Shown piece by piece: positions 1-8,642 of a stretch of 64,000 nucleotides of DNA. Location of the stretch: positions 1-64,000 of the forward strand of contig NZ_PVZN01000016.1 in NCBI RefSeq assembly GCF_003024385.1, written 5' to 3'. The DNA comes from Pseudomonas sp. BBP2017 (GTDB lineage Bacteria > Pseudomonadota > Gammaproteobacteria > Pseudomonadales > Pseudomonadaceae). Under the pieces are notes generated by a model, which did no database searches, was not told where the DNA came from, and was given only the letters and a program-made list of their open reading frames with translations. Numbering within the stretch: the first letter of the stretch is position 1; each line of letters opens with the position of its first letter. The position numbers and the translations under genes are program-made.

Positions 1-828
1 TGCCGTCCTTGTAGGCGTCTTCGCCGTTGCCAGCCGGAACCGTCAGGGTGCCCGTGGTCTGACCATCGGCGATGGTGATCAGCCCCTGGTCAGTGGTGAT
101 CGTGGTCACGCCTTGGGAGGCATGGCTCAGCGTGGCAGTGAAGATGTACTGCGCCGACGGGCCTTCGTCTTGTACCGAACCAGACAGGCTCACGGTCGAG
201 ACCGTCGTGGTGTCGACCACCGTCGCGGTCGCCGAGCTGTTGCCGACTTCCAGCTTTTCAAAGCCAGGACCGTTGACGCCGGTGATCGTGGCGGTCAACG
301 CGCTGCCGTCCTTGTAGACGTCTTCGCCGTTGCCAGCCGGAATGACCAGCGTGCCCGTGGTCTGACCATCGGCAATGGTGATCACGCCGCGGTCAGTGGT
401 GATCGTGGTCACGCCTTGGGAGGCATGGCTCAGCGTGGCGGTGAAGATGTACTGCGCCGACGGGCCTTCGTCTTGTACCGAACCGGTCAGGCTCACGGTC
501 GAGACCGTCGTGGTGTCGACCACCGTCGAGGTTGCCGAGCTGTTGCCGACTTCCAGCTTTTCAAAGCCAGGGCCGTTGACGCCGGTGATCGTGGCGGTCA
601 GTTCGGTGCCGTCCTTGTAGGCGTCTTCGCCGTTGCCAGCCGGAACCGTCAGGGTGCCCGTGGTCTGACCATCGGCAATGGTGATCACGCCACGGTCGGT
701 GGTGATCGTGGTCACGCCTTGGGAGGCATGGCTCAGCGTGGCAGTGAAGATGTACTGCGCCGACGGGCCTTCGTCTTGTACCGAACCGGTCAGGCTCACG
801 GTCGCGACCGTCGTGGTGTCGATGACCG
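1..828 (-). repeat. 303-bp tandem repeats inside lapA
   Basis: The coding sequence repeats with a 303-bp (101-residue) period. Two full copies lie at about 223-525 and 526-828, and a further partial copy at 1-222 runs off the edge. Copies differ at only scattered bases, and each encodes the same blocks, such as SVQDEGPSAQYIFTATLSHA and ITGVNGPGFEKLEVGNSSAT. Such near identity implies recent gene conversion or duplication. The total copy number cannot be seen here. Confidence 0.93.
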
Positions 829-1348
829 ACACAGGGGGCAGCGAGTTGTTGCCATTGACATTGTCCACACCCCCGAGCTCCAGACGCTCGTCAGCTATGG
901 CAAAACCGATAGGGCCAGTCGGGAAGCCAATAGTCGGATCGACCGACCCTGCCGTGGCATCGAGCATGACGAAGCTGTGGCCACCGCCGACGGCACCGCC
1001 AGCACCTGCAGCCGATGGGCCGGCCGCAGTGGCTTCCAGCTCGGTAGTCGGGTCGGCACCAGCAGCAATGGCTTGTTGCAGCTCTTCAACCGAAGGCGCG
1101 GCCTGCGCGGTAGCGGCCGAAAGGTCGGTGCTGCTATCCGGCGCGTCAGCGCTCCACTGAGTATCGCGGCCCAGGTCCAGGGTGCGACCGTCAGCCAGCT
1201 CCAGGGTCACAGCGCCCGCCAGGCCGGTCAGCACTTGCTCGCCAGCAAGCAGGCGGTCACCTTCAATGAGGACGCGCCGAGCCCCTTCCGGGGATACGGC
1301 GATGACTTGGCCAACAATGCTTTTGACGATGGCAACAACGCTGCTCAT
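1..1348 (-). CDS. lapA: LapA giant surface adhesin, N-terminal part (gene runs off the left edge)
   Basis: Large RTX-type adhesin that anchors cells during biofilm formation; only about the first 449 residues are here. Residues 1-65 look like the LapA retention module that plugs the outer-membrane pore. A TAAG motif lies at residues 107-110, the site cut by the LapG protease in the studied Pseudomonas fluorescens protein. A Gly/Ala-rich linker follows, then from about residue 174 near-identical 101-residue repeats. The ATG at 1348 has GGAGAG four bases upstream. The gene is divergent from lapE-lapB-lapC, its exporter. A long open frame on the opposite strand over the same bases is an artefact of the repeats. 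Identification rests on the N-terminus, the TAAG site and the neighbours. Confidence 0.93.
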   Translation of the reverse strand, partial: MSSVVAIVKSIVGQVIAVSPEGARRVLIEGDRLLAGEQVLTGLAGAVTLELADGRTLDLGRDTQWSADAPDSSTDLSAATAQAAPSVEELQQAIAAGADPTTELEATAAGPSAAGAGGAVGGGHSFVMLDATAGSVDPTIGFPTGPIGFAIADERLELGGVDNVNGNNSLPPVSVIDTTTVATVSLTGSVQDEGPSAQYIFTATLSHASQGVTTITTDRGVITIADGQTTGTLTVPAGNGEDAYKDGTELTATITGVNGPGFEKLEVGNSSATSTVVDTTTVSTVSLTGSVQDEGPSAQYIFTATLSHASQGVTTITTDRGVITIADGQTTGTLVIPAGNGEDVYKDGSALTATITGVNGPGFEKLEVGNSSATATVVDTTTVSTVSLSGSVQDEGPSAQYIFTATLSHASQGVTTITTDQGLITIADGQTTGTLTVPAGNGEDAYKDG

Positions 1349-1695
1349 TGGACTCTCCGAATACCCGTTCAGTTGGCTTCCATGCCCAATCGGCGCTGAT
1401 TTGCCGCGTTCCGATGGGAATGTTTCAAATGTTATTTTGACGCTGGTTTCGTCAAATTTTTGTCTATATTTTTTGGCTATTAACTTTATGCCAAACTATT
1501 GACCTTCTTGTTGCCATCCTAAACAATCAACACCGTAATGTCACATTGATATTTAAGCGGCTACCACCCTTCCTACGTACGCTCGAGTACCCATTCGGAA
1601 GTTTCCGACAGAACGTCAAGCTGGTTGCCATTTTCGAATGCAGCAACGCCCTTTTGCTGTGATCTGGGACAAGAGGTCCCTAGGAAAAACGTCTC
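1349..1695. other. lapA-lapE divergent intergenic region
   Basis: This 347-bp gene-free stretch is much more AT-rich than its surroundings at about 1415-1510. It must hold the lapA promoter and probably that of lapE-lapB-lapC. On the minus strand TTGGCA (1494-1489) followed 17-18 bases later by an AAATATA-like hexamer is a weak sigma70 candidate for lapA. I found no convincing sigma54 -24/-12 pair and could not locate a FleQ site by eye. Confidence 0.5.
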
Positions 1696-3033
1696 ATGCG
1701 CGCGTCATTGTTCACTGCTCTTCCTTTCGCCCTCGCTGCCAGTTTCGTTCAGGCGCAAAGCCTGCCAGAGGCCATGCAAAAAGCCCTTGATGTGCATCCG
1801 GAAATCCAGGCCGGGGTCAACAGCCGGATCGCGGCTGACTACCAGCTGCGTGCTGCCAAGGGTGGCTATTTGCCGAAGGTCGATGTGCTGGCAGGTTACG
1901 GCCGCGAAGGGACCGACAGTCCGAGCACGGGCAACCGTTGGGAAACCCTTAACCGTGGTGAATCCAGCCTGCGTCTGCGGCAAATGGTTTTTGACGGTTT
2001 TGCCACCTCCAGCGAAGTAGGGCGTCAACAAGCCACCGTTAACTCGCGCGCTTACTCCTTGCTCGGTACCTCCGAGCGCACCGCGTTGACCGTTGCCCAG
2101 GTTTACCTGGACGTCCTGACCCGTCGCGAAATGGTGCGCCTGGCTGAAGACAACCTGCGCAGTCACGAACGCATTTACGACCAGATCAAGCTGCGCACAG
2201 CCCGCGGCGTGGGGCGTCTGGCTGACCTCGACCAGGCCGAAGCGCGTCTGGCCCAGGCCCGTAACAACCTGATTACCGAGCAGACCAACCTGGCAGACGC
2301 CAAGACCAACTACTTGAGCGTGGTTGGCCAGATGCCCGATGAACTGAGCGCTCCTGCGCCGTTTATCGATTTGCTGCCGGCCAATCTCGACGAAGCCCGG
2401 CAACAAATGGTCGAAAGCAGCCCGATCCTGCGTTCGGCAGAGTCCGATATAGCGGCGGCGGAAAAACAATACGCGGCGGCAAAGTCTACGTTCTATCCGC
2501 GCTTCGATGCAGAACTCGGACGGACGGCCGACAACGACATCGATGGCATGAACGGTCATAACAACGAATGGCAGGCCATGCTGCGTATGAGCTTCAACCT
2601 GTATAACGGTGGGAGTAACAAGGCCGACCTGGAATCCAAGTCGTACCAGACCAATCAGGCGCTGGACATTCGTAACAATGCCTTGCGCCAGCTCAATGAA
2701 GAATTAGGCCTGGCGTGGAATGCTCTGGACAACGCCAACGCGCAATTGCCTATCGCCCAACAATACGTCGACTACAGCAACAACGTGCGCAGCGCCTACC
2801 AGAAGCAATTCAGCCTGGGCGAGCGGACGTTGCTCGACTTGCTCGATAGTGAGAACGAGCTCTTCACCGCACAGCGTCGCCTGACCGAGGTGAAGAACAT
2901 TCAAGTGTTTACTCAGTATCGAATCAAGGCGACCATTGGCCAACTGCTCAAGAGCCAGGGCGTGGTCGCACCGATGGCATCCGTTGTGCAAAACGATATG
3001 AAACCGAAGGTCAACCTGCCAGGTATGAACTGA
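1696..3033 (+). CDS. lapE: LapE, TolC-family outer-membrane protein of the LapA exporter
   Basis: Outer-membrane channel of the type I secretion system for LapA, 445 residues, the usual TolC-family length. A signal peptide (about residues 1-20, cleavage after VQA) is followed by long helical segments of two related outer-membrane-efflux halves (about 25-210 and 230-420). The ATG at 1696 is preceded by AGGAAAAA. It heads the lapE-lapB-lapC run, with lapB starting 42 bases after its stop. A trimeric TolC-like tunnel docking onto LapB/LapC is known for the family; pairing with LapA is inferred from adjacency. Confidence 0.92.
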   Translation: MRASLFTALPFALAASFVQAQSLPEAMQKALDVHPEIQAGVNSRIAADYQLRAAKGGYLPKVDVLAGYGREGTDSPSTGNRWETLNRGESSLRLRQMVFDGFATSSEVGRQQATVNSRAYSLLGTSERTALTVAQVYLDVLTRREMVRLAEDNLRSHERIYDQIKLRTARGVGRLADLDQAEARLAQARNNLITEQTNLADAKTNYLSVVGQMPDELSAPAPFIDLLPANLDEARQQMVESSPILRSAESDIAAAEKQYAAAKSTFYPRFDAELGRTADNDIDGMNGHNNEWQAMLRMSFNLYNGGSNKADLESKSYQTNQALDIRNNALRQLNEELGLAWNALDNANAQLPIAQQYVDYSNNVRSAYQKQFSLGERTLLDLLDSENELFTAQRRLTEVKNIQVFTQYRIKATIGQLLKSQGVVAPMASVVQNDMKPKVNLPGMN

Positions 3034-3075
3034 GGTTCACCTTAGTCTCCAACCGTAATCACCAAGAGAAGCCGC

Positions 3076-5232
3076 GTGGAATCAGAAGTCAGTCGAGTCC
3101 AACTCAGCCATGATCCACGCAGTCAGCACGATGATCCGCTGCTGGACAGCCTGCTGTCCCTTTGTGTGTTGCACCAGAAGCCCGCCAGCCGGGCGATGCT
3201 GACCACCGGCCTGCCGTTGCCGGCCCAGCGCCTGAGCCCGGAGCTGCTGCCGCGTGCGGCAGCCCGTGCCGGTCTGCAGGGGCGTCTGTTGCAACGCAAG
3301 CTGGAGCAGGTCCCGAGCATCGCCATGCCGGCGATGCTGCTGCTCAAGGACGGTCGCAGCGCGGTGCTGCTCGGTTGGGAAAATGACGACACCGCGCGGC
3401 TGTTGCTCAGCGAGAGCGACGGCGGTGAGGTGCATGTCAGTCGCGAGGCGTTGCAGAGTGACTACAGCGGGCGGGTGTTCTTCGCTCAGCCGCAGCACAA
3501 GTTCGACGTTAACCACGGCAACCTGATTCCCCGTGCACGCTCCTGGTTCCGCGACACGCTCAAGCGCAGCCGCTGGCTGTACATCGATGCCATCGCCGCC
3601 AGCCTGGTGATCAACCTGATCGCCCTGGCCGCCCCCCTGTTCGTCATGAACGTCTACGACCGCGTGGTGCCCAACCAGGCGACCGCGACCCTGTGGGTGC
3701 TGGCTGTCGGTATCTGCGGTGCCTATATCTTCGACCTGATCCTCAAGGGGCTGCGCAACCTGTGCCTTGACCTTGCCGGGAAAAAGACCGACCTGATCAT
3801 CTCCGCCACGCTGTTCGAGCGCATCGTCGGCATGGCGATGAAGTACCGTCCAGCGCGGGTCGGCAGCTTTGCCCAGAACATTCACGAATTCCAGGGCCTG
3901 CGCGATTTCCTCGCCTCGCTGACCCTGACCAGCCTGATCGACCTGCCGTTTACCCTGCTGATCTTGCTAGTGATCGCCATCATCGGTGGCCACTTGGTAT
4001 GGATTCCGATCATAGCCTTCCCGCTCGCCCTAGGCATTGGCTACGCCCTGCAGAAGCCCCTGGTGGCGACGCTGGAGCGGACCATGGCCCTGGCATCCGA
4101 GCGTCAGTCGAGCCTGATCGAGACCCTGGCCGGTCTCGACGCGGTCAAGGTCAACAACGCCGAAAGCGAACGCCAGTACATGTGGGAGCAGACCATTGGC
4201 ACCCTCAGCCGCCTGGAACTGCGGGTCAAGGTGCTGTCGGGCCTGGCGATGAACATCACCCTGTTGATCCAGCAACTGGCGGGAGTTGCGCTGATTTGTA
4301 CCGGTGTCTACCAGATCATTGCCGGCAACCTCAGCATGGGCGGCCTGATTGCTTGCTACATGCTCAGTGGTCGTGCCCTCGGTCCGCTGGGGCAGCTGTC
4401 CGGCTTGTTGACCCGCTACCAGCAGGCCAAGGTCACCATGGTCTCGACCGACCAGATGATGGAGCTGCCGCAAGAGCGTAACTTCGAAGAGCGCCCGCTG
4501 AGCCGTCAGGTGCTGCAGGGTGCAATCGAGTTCCGCGATATCGATTTCACCTACCCGAACCAGCAGAACCTGGCGCTCAAAGGCGTCAGCCTGAGTATCC
4601 GGCCGGGTGAAAAAATCGGCATCATCGGTCGTAGCGGCTCGGGCAAGAGCTCGCTGGCCAAGTTGATCGTCGGCCTCTATGAAGCCGACAGCGGTTCGCT
4701 GTTGGTCGACGGCGTGGACATCCGCCAGATCGACGTCAGCGAACTGCGCCACAACATCGGCTATGTGCCACAGGATATCCAGCTGATGGCCGGCACCCTG
4801 CGCGACAACCTGGTCAGCGGTGCGCGTTACGTCGAGGACGAAATGGTCCTGCAAGCCGCTGAGCTGTCGGGTGTCCATGAGTTTGCCCGCTTGCATCCGC
4901 AGGGCTATGAATTGCAGGTCGGCGAGCGCGGCCAGAACCTCTCGGGTGGTCAACGTCAGAACGTTGCCTTGGGCCGGGCGCTGTTGCTCAACCCACAGAT
5001 CCTGCTGCTCGACGAGCCTACCAGCTCCATGGACAACACCGGCGAAGAGCGTCTCAAGCAGCGCCTGCAAGCAGTCATTGAAAGCAAGACCGTGGTCCTG
5101 GTCACCCACCGGGCATCGTTGTTGTCTCTGGTCGATCGCTTGATCGTCATTGATCGGGGACAGATTGTTGCGGATGGCCCGAAAGCCGCCGTCATGGATG
5201 CGCTGAAGAAGGGGCAGATCAGTGTTGCATAA
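3076..5232 (+). CDS. lapB: LapB, type I secretion ABC transporter (permease-ATPase)
   Basis: Inner-membrane ABC exporter for LapA, 718 residues with a GTG start. Domains in order: an N-terminal C39-like domain (about 20-150) that looks non-catalytic, a six-helix ABC transmembrane domain (about 165-450), and an ATPase domain (about 480-715). The ATPase shows Walker A GRSGSGKSS at about 518-526, signature LSGGQ at 622, Walker B LLLDEP at about 644 and the H-loop His at 678. Its 3' end overlaps the lapC start, indicating translational coupling. This architecture is typical of secretion ATPases for large RTX adhesins. Confidence 0.95.
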   Translation: MESEVSRVQLSHDPRSQHDDPLLDSLLSLCVLHQKPASRAMLTTGLPLPAQRLSPELLPRAAARAGLQGRLLQRKLEQVPSIAMPAMLLLKDGRSAVLLGWENDDTARLLLSESDGGEVHVSREALQSDYSGRVFFAQPQHKFDVNHGNLIPRARSWFRDTLKRSRWLYIDAIAASLVINLIALAAPLFVMNVYDRVVPNQATATLWVLAVGICGAYIFDLILKGLRNLCLDLAGKKTDLIISATLFERIVGMAMKYRPARVGSFAQNIHEFQGLRDFLASLTLTSLIDLPFTLLILLVIAIIGGHLVWIPIIAFPLALGIGYALQKPLVATLERTMALASERQSSLIETLAGLDAVKVNNAESERQYMWEQTIGTLSRLELRVKVLSGLAMNITLLIQQLAGVALICTGVYQIIAGNLSMGGLIACYMLSGRALGPLGQLSGLLTRYQQAKVTMVSTDQMMELPQERNFEERPLSRQVLQGAIEFRDIDFTYPNQQNLALKGVSLSIRPGEKIGIIGRSGSGKSSLAKLIVGLYEADSGSLLVDGVDIRQIDVSELRHNIGYVPQDIQLMAGTLRDNLVSGARYVEDEMVLQAAELSGVHEFARLHPQGYELQVGERGQNLSGGQRQNVALGRALLLNPQILLLDEPTSSMDNTGEERLKQRLQAVIESKTVVLVTHRASLLSLVDRLIVIDRGQIVADGPKAAVMDALKKGQISVA

Positions 5233-6595
5233 GATCGATATGGGCCAGGTCAAGGACAGCCTGCGCAAGTACTTCAAAGGCTCCGAGTCCCTTAGCGGCC
5301 AGCCGCTGCCCGAGGTCAACAAGGCGCTGATCGAGGACGCGCCGCGTATCGTGCGTCTGACCATCTGGGGTGTGATCGCGTTCTTCCTGTTCCTTGGGGT
5401 GTGGGCCAACTTTGCGATCATCGACGAAGTCACTCGCGGTGAGGGCAAGGCGATACCATCTTCAAAGCTGCAGAAAATCCAGAACCTGGAAGGCGGCATC
5501 GTTGCGCAGATCTATGCCAAAGAAGGCCAGATCGTTGAAGCCGGCGATCCTCTGCTGCGTCTGGACGATACCCGTTTCGTTTCCAACGTCGGCGAGACCG
5601 AAGCGGATCGCCTGGCCATGGCCCTGCGCGTGGAGCGCCTGAGTGCCGAGGTCGAAGACCGTCCACTGAAGATCGACGAAGAGATCCGCAAGGCTGCGCC
5701 AAGCCAGGCGGCCAACGAAGATTCCTTGTACCAGAGCCGTCGTCAGCAATTGCAGAGTGAAATCGGCGGCCTTCAGGAGCAACTTGTGCAGCGCCAGCAG
5801 GAACTGCGCGAGTTCAGCTCCAAACAGGCCCAGTACCGCAACAGCCTGCAGTTGCTGCGTCAGGAGATCAGCATGTCCGAGCCGCTGGTGGCCCAGGGCG
5901 CAATCTCGCAGGTTGAAGTACTGCGCCTCAAGCGTGCCGAGGTGGAAAACCGTGGCCAGCTCGATGCCACCTCGCTGGCCATCCCGCGGGCCGAGTCGGC
6001 CATCAAGGAAGTCGAGCGCAAGATCGATGAGACCCGGGGCAAGTTTCGCAGCGATGCCCTTACTCAGCTCAACGAGGCGCGCACCGACCTGAGCAAGGCG
6101 CAAGCCACAGGCAAGGCCCTGGATGACCGGGTCAACCGGACCCTGGTTACCTCTCCAGTGCGCGGTATCGTCAAGCAGCTGCTGGTCAATACTGTCGGCG
6201 GCGTGATTCAGCCGGGCAGCGATCTGGTGGAAATCGTGCCGCTGGACGACACCCTGCTGGTCGAAGCACGTATCCGCCCGCAAGACATCGCCTTCCTGCA
6301 TCCGGGTCAGGAAGCCATGGTCAAGTTCACTGCCTATGACTTCACCATCTATGGCGGCCTGAAAGCCAAGCTGGAACAGATCGGCGCCGACACCATTACC
6401 GATGAAGACAACAACACCTTCTACGTGATCAAGCTGCGCACTGATCGCAGCCACCTAGGCACCGATGAGAACCCATTGTTGATCATTCCGGGCATGGTCG
6501 CTTCGGTGGATATCATCACTGGTAAGAAGAGCGTGCTGAGCTACCTGCTCAAGCCGATCATCCGCGCTCGGGCAGAAGCGCTTCGCGAGCGTTAA
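5222..6595 (+). CDS. lapC: LapC, HlyD-family membrane fusion protein
   Basis: Periplasmic adaptor linking LapB to LapE, 457 residues. One transmembrane helix lies at about 46-68, followed by a lipoyl/barrel segment (LEGGIVAQIYAKEGQIVEAG), a long coiled coil (about 125-290) and a C-terminal beta-barrel with a second lipoyl half (about 295-430). Start: a GTG at 5222 lies 7 bases after AGAAGGGG and overlaps the lapB stop by 11 bases. The first ATG (5240) would sit 25 bases from that site, so the GTG (or the TTG at 5225) is preferred. Convergent with the next gene. Confidence 0.93.
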   Translation: MLHKIDMGQVKDSLRKYFKGSESLSGQPLPEVNKALIEDAPRIVRLTIWGVIAFFLFLGVWANFAIIDEVTRGEGKAIPSSKLQKIQNLEGGIVAQIYAKEGQIVEAGDPLLRLDDTRFVSNVGETEADRLAMALRVERLSAEVEDRPLKIDEEIRKAAPSQAANEDSLYQSRRQQLQSEIGGLQEQLVQRQQELREFSSKQAQYRNSLQLLRQEISMSEPLVAQGAISQVEVLRLKRAEVENRGQLDATSLAIPRAESAIKEVERKIDETRGKFRSDALTQLNEARTDLSKAQATGKALDDRVNRTLVTSPVRGIVKQLLVNTVGGVIQPGSDLVEIVPLDDTLLVEARIRPQDIAFLHPGQEAMVKFTAYDFTIYGGLKAKLEQIGADTITDEDNNTFYVIKLRTDRSHLGTDENPLLIIPGMVASVDIITGKKSVLSYLLKPIIRARAEALRER

Positions 6596-6639
6596 GAGCA
6601 CGCAGGATTACGCGGCTTCTTGTGTATTTAAAGCACGGC

Positions 6640-7230
6640 TCAGGCCGTCTGGTACTGCGCCGCAGCGTTGCTCAGGGTCTCGGCGATCTGCTGGCGCAGG
6701 GCTAGGGGCTGTTCGACGATCAGGCCGTCGCCCTGGCTGAGTAACCACCAGCGCAATTGCCAGCCGTTGCTCACCGTCGCACGCAAGCAGTGGCCGTGCT
6801 CCAGCTGGGTGAGCTGCATGTCTGCCGACAGCGGGGTTTCACGCACCAGACGCGCCAGGTTGTCGCTGATCCAGGCCTGCAACTCGATCTTGTCGGTATC
6901 GCCAAACTGCAAGGCATCGCTGCGCAGATAGGCCTGCAGATCAAAGTCGCGCAGGCATTCGGTGGTGCTGTTGAGCACGCGCAACTGGCGAAAGCCGGCA
7001 TTGGCCGCCCAATGCCAGCCGTAGGGAATACTCTTGTCGTTGCGCTCCAACGGAAAAATCAGCGACAGCTCGTTCAAGTCGCGTTCAATGGTCCGCTTGC
7101 TGATGGTAAAGCCGGCGTCTTTCAGGCGAGCTACCAGCTCGGCGCTGGTGGTACCGGGTGAGCGGCTGGGCAATTGGCGCAGCAACTCCCATTGACGGCT
7201 GAGCGTGGCGCGGGTCGTGGTGGAGGGCAA
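6640..7230 (-). CDS. Short HTH/WYL-type transcriptional regulator
   Basis: Predicted DNA-binding regulator of the YafY/WYL class, about 196 residues. The N-terminal winged helix (about 5-75) includes SKRTIERDLNELS, a DeoR-like recognition helix. The rest resembles the C-terminal part of WYL proteins but is much shorter than the usual 300 or more residues, and I see no clear W-Y-L triplet. A TTG at 7230 has AAGGA nine bases upstream and is chosen over an ATG at 7299 that lacks a ribosome site and would add a Cys-rich N-terminus. It is divergent from the Sel1 gene. The target is unknown. Confidence 0.7.
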   Translation of the reverse strand: MPSTTTRATLSRQWELLRQLPSRSPGTTSAELVARLKDAGFTISKRTIERDLNELSLIFPLERNDKSIPYGWHWAANAGFRQLRVLNSTTECLRDFDLQAYLRSDALQFGDTDKIELQAWISDNLARLVRETPLSADMQLTQLEHGHCLRATVSNGWQLRWWLLSQGDGLIVEQPLALRQQIAETLSNAAAQYQTA

Positions 7231-7436
7231 AGTGTGGCGTCCTTGTCTAGGCTTGCGGTTGTAGCATGTTCCTAGTGGATAGATATGGCAATTGGCCATT
7301 TCTCTATCGGGTCAAGGATGAAACAGTTGATTTGCCTCAACCGAATCGTTCGCGACAGGTTTTGTCGTGGTTTTGCGCAGAATCACGCCTCATTACTCCT
7401 GCCTTTTCTTCGGCGGGTTGTTCAATGAGGATGAAC

Positions 7437-8255
7437 ATGTCAGCTGCCAGCAACATTTTCCCACTGCTCGAGCGTCTGCTTCCCGAGCGCGTCATTGAGG
7501 TGTCTGGCCGTTCCAGCCAACTGGAGCGCTTGTACGCCGGTGTGGGTATACCCAGCCAGCGGGCAGCGTTGGGTGAAAGCTACATCCTGATCAGCCGCCT
7601 CGAGGCGGCCAGCGATCTGCAGGCGCTGTATAGCGATCTGCGAGCCCAGGCCCTGGATGGCAGTGTTGCGGCACTCAACGACCTGGGCTGGATCTGGCTC
7701 AATGGCAGGTACTGGCGCGCCGACCCGACGCTGGCCGGGCACCTGCTACGCATGGCGGCGTTGCAGGGCAGTGCGCCGGCCTGGTTCAACCTGGGCCAGC
7801 AGTATTATTTCGGCAAGGGTGTGGAGGTCGCTTATGCCAGTGCGGCCGAGTATTACCAACAAGCTTTCGAGCGCGGTCTGGAACAGGCGGCTGCGGCCTT
7901 GGGCGATCTCTACGAGGAAGAAATCTGCGACAGCGAAATGCAGGAGTGGAAGGTCGACCTGCACATGGCCTATCGCTGGTTCTTGCGCGGTGCCCAGCGC
8001 GGCGAGGCGCGCTGCCGTTTTGAAGTCGGCTACCGGCTGCTGCACGGGCAGACCGTGGCAGCCGACCAGAAAGCCGGCGTGTACTGGCTGGAACTGGCGG
8101 CCGTGGCCGGGGTGATGCAAGCCGCTGAAGAGCTGGCGGTGCACTTCAGTGTTTCGCAGAACGCATTGCGCTATCTGTTCTGGCGTGACCAGGCCATCGC
8201 CATGGGCAGTTCGCTGGCCCTGACCATGAAGCTGGAAGATCAACTGCAACCCTGA
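7437..8255 (+). CDS. Sel1-repeat (TPR-like) protein
   Basis: A 272-residue soluble protein built from Sel1-like helical repeats between about residues 75 and 260. Recurrent features include LNDLGWIWLNG, AWFNLGQQYYFGKG and the YRWFLRGAQRGEARC segment. Such repeats are protein-interaction scaffolds; nothing here shows the partner. No signal peptide or membrane segment is evident. Of the three in-frame ATGs (7425, 7431, 7437) the last is six bases after GAGG and is preferred. It reads away from the WYL-type regulator across about 200 bp. Confidence 0.82.
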   Translation: MSAASNIFPLLERLLPERVIEVSGRSSQLERLYAGVGIPSQRAALGESYILISRLEAASDLQALYSDLRAQALDGSVAALNDLGWIWLNGRYWRADPTLAGHLLRMAALQGSAPAWFNLGQQYYFGKGVEVAYASAAEYYQQAFERGLEQAAAALGDLYEEEICDSEMQEWKVDLHMAYRWFLRGAQRGEARCRFEVGYRLLHGQTVAADQKAGVYWLELAAVAGVMQAAEELAVHFSVSQNALRYLFWRDQAIAMGSSLALTMKLEDQLQP

Positions 8256-8414
8256 GCAGGGTGCTCGTCATCCACGCTTGACGGCGGGGCTGGAAAGCCC
8301 GTCGCTGGTACGCCTGCACCGGGAGCTATTGCAGGGCATCGATGATCGCCCTGCCGGTGGTCGACGATCCGCTGCGGGCGTTCGACATCGCTTCGTCGCG
8401 GGCCCACGGAGAAG

Positions 8415-8640
8415 GTGCCGGTGGCGAACAGCGGTGAAGCGATCATCAGCGCATCCTGCCAGTTCGACCTCTGGGGCACCCTCAAGCGCGGCGTCGAAGC
8501 GGCCCAGGCCAATGCCGACGCGACCCAGGCCGCTGCCGATACCGCACGCATTACCCTGGTGGCCGACGTCGTGCGTGCCTACACCCAGGTGTGTGCGGCC
8601 AACGAGGACTACGCGCCGCATCGCCGGCTCCTGCAACTAG
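8415..8640 (+). pseudogene. Remnant of a NodT-family outer-membrane efflux protein
   Basis: About 60-70 codons read FDLWGTLKRGVEAAQANADA and continue into a helical stretch with ARITLVADVVRAYTQVCAAN. This matches the conserved FDLWG...RR.VEAA...A...ARV segment of NodT-type outer-membrane factors of RND pumps, which are normally near 450-500 residues. No start, signal peptide or C-terminal half is present, and the frame closes at the slipin 3' end. The bases from 8256 to 8414 give no recognisable protein. I read it as decayed debris of an efflux operon; annotation as a real gene would be misleading. Confidence 0.7.
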
Positions 8641-8642
8641 AA

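Noticed and set aside
113..1399. A 428-residue open frame on the plus strand across the lapA 5' region
   Set aside because: It is antisense to the repeat-coding lapA, its Arg/Gly-rich repeats mirror the lapA repeats, and it has no ribosome site.
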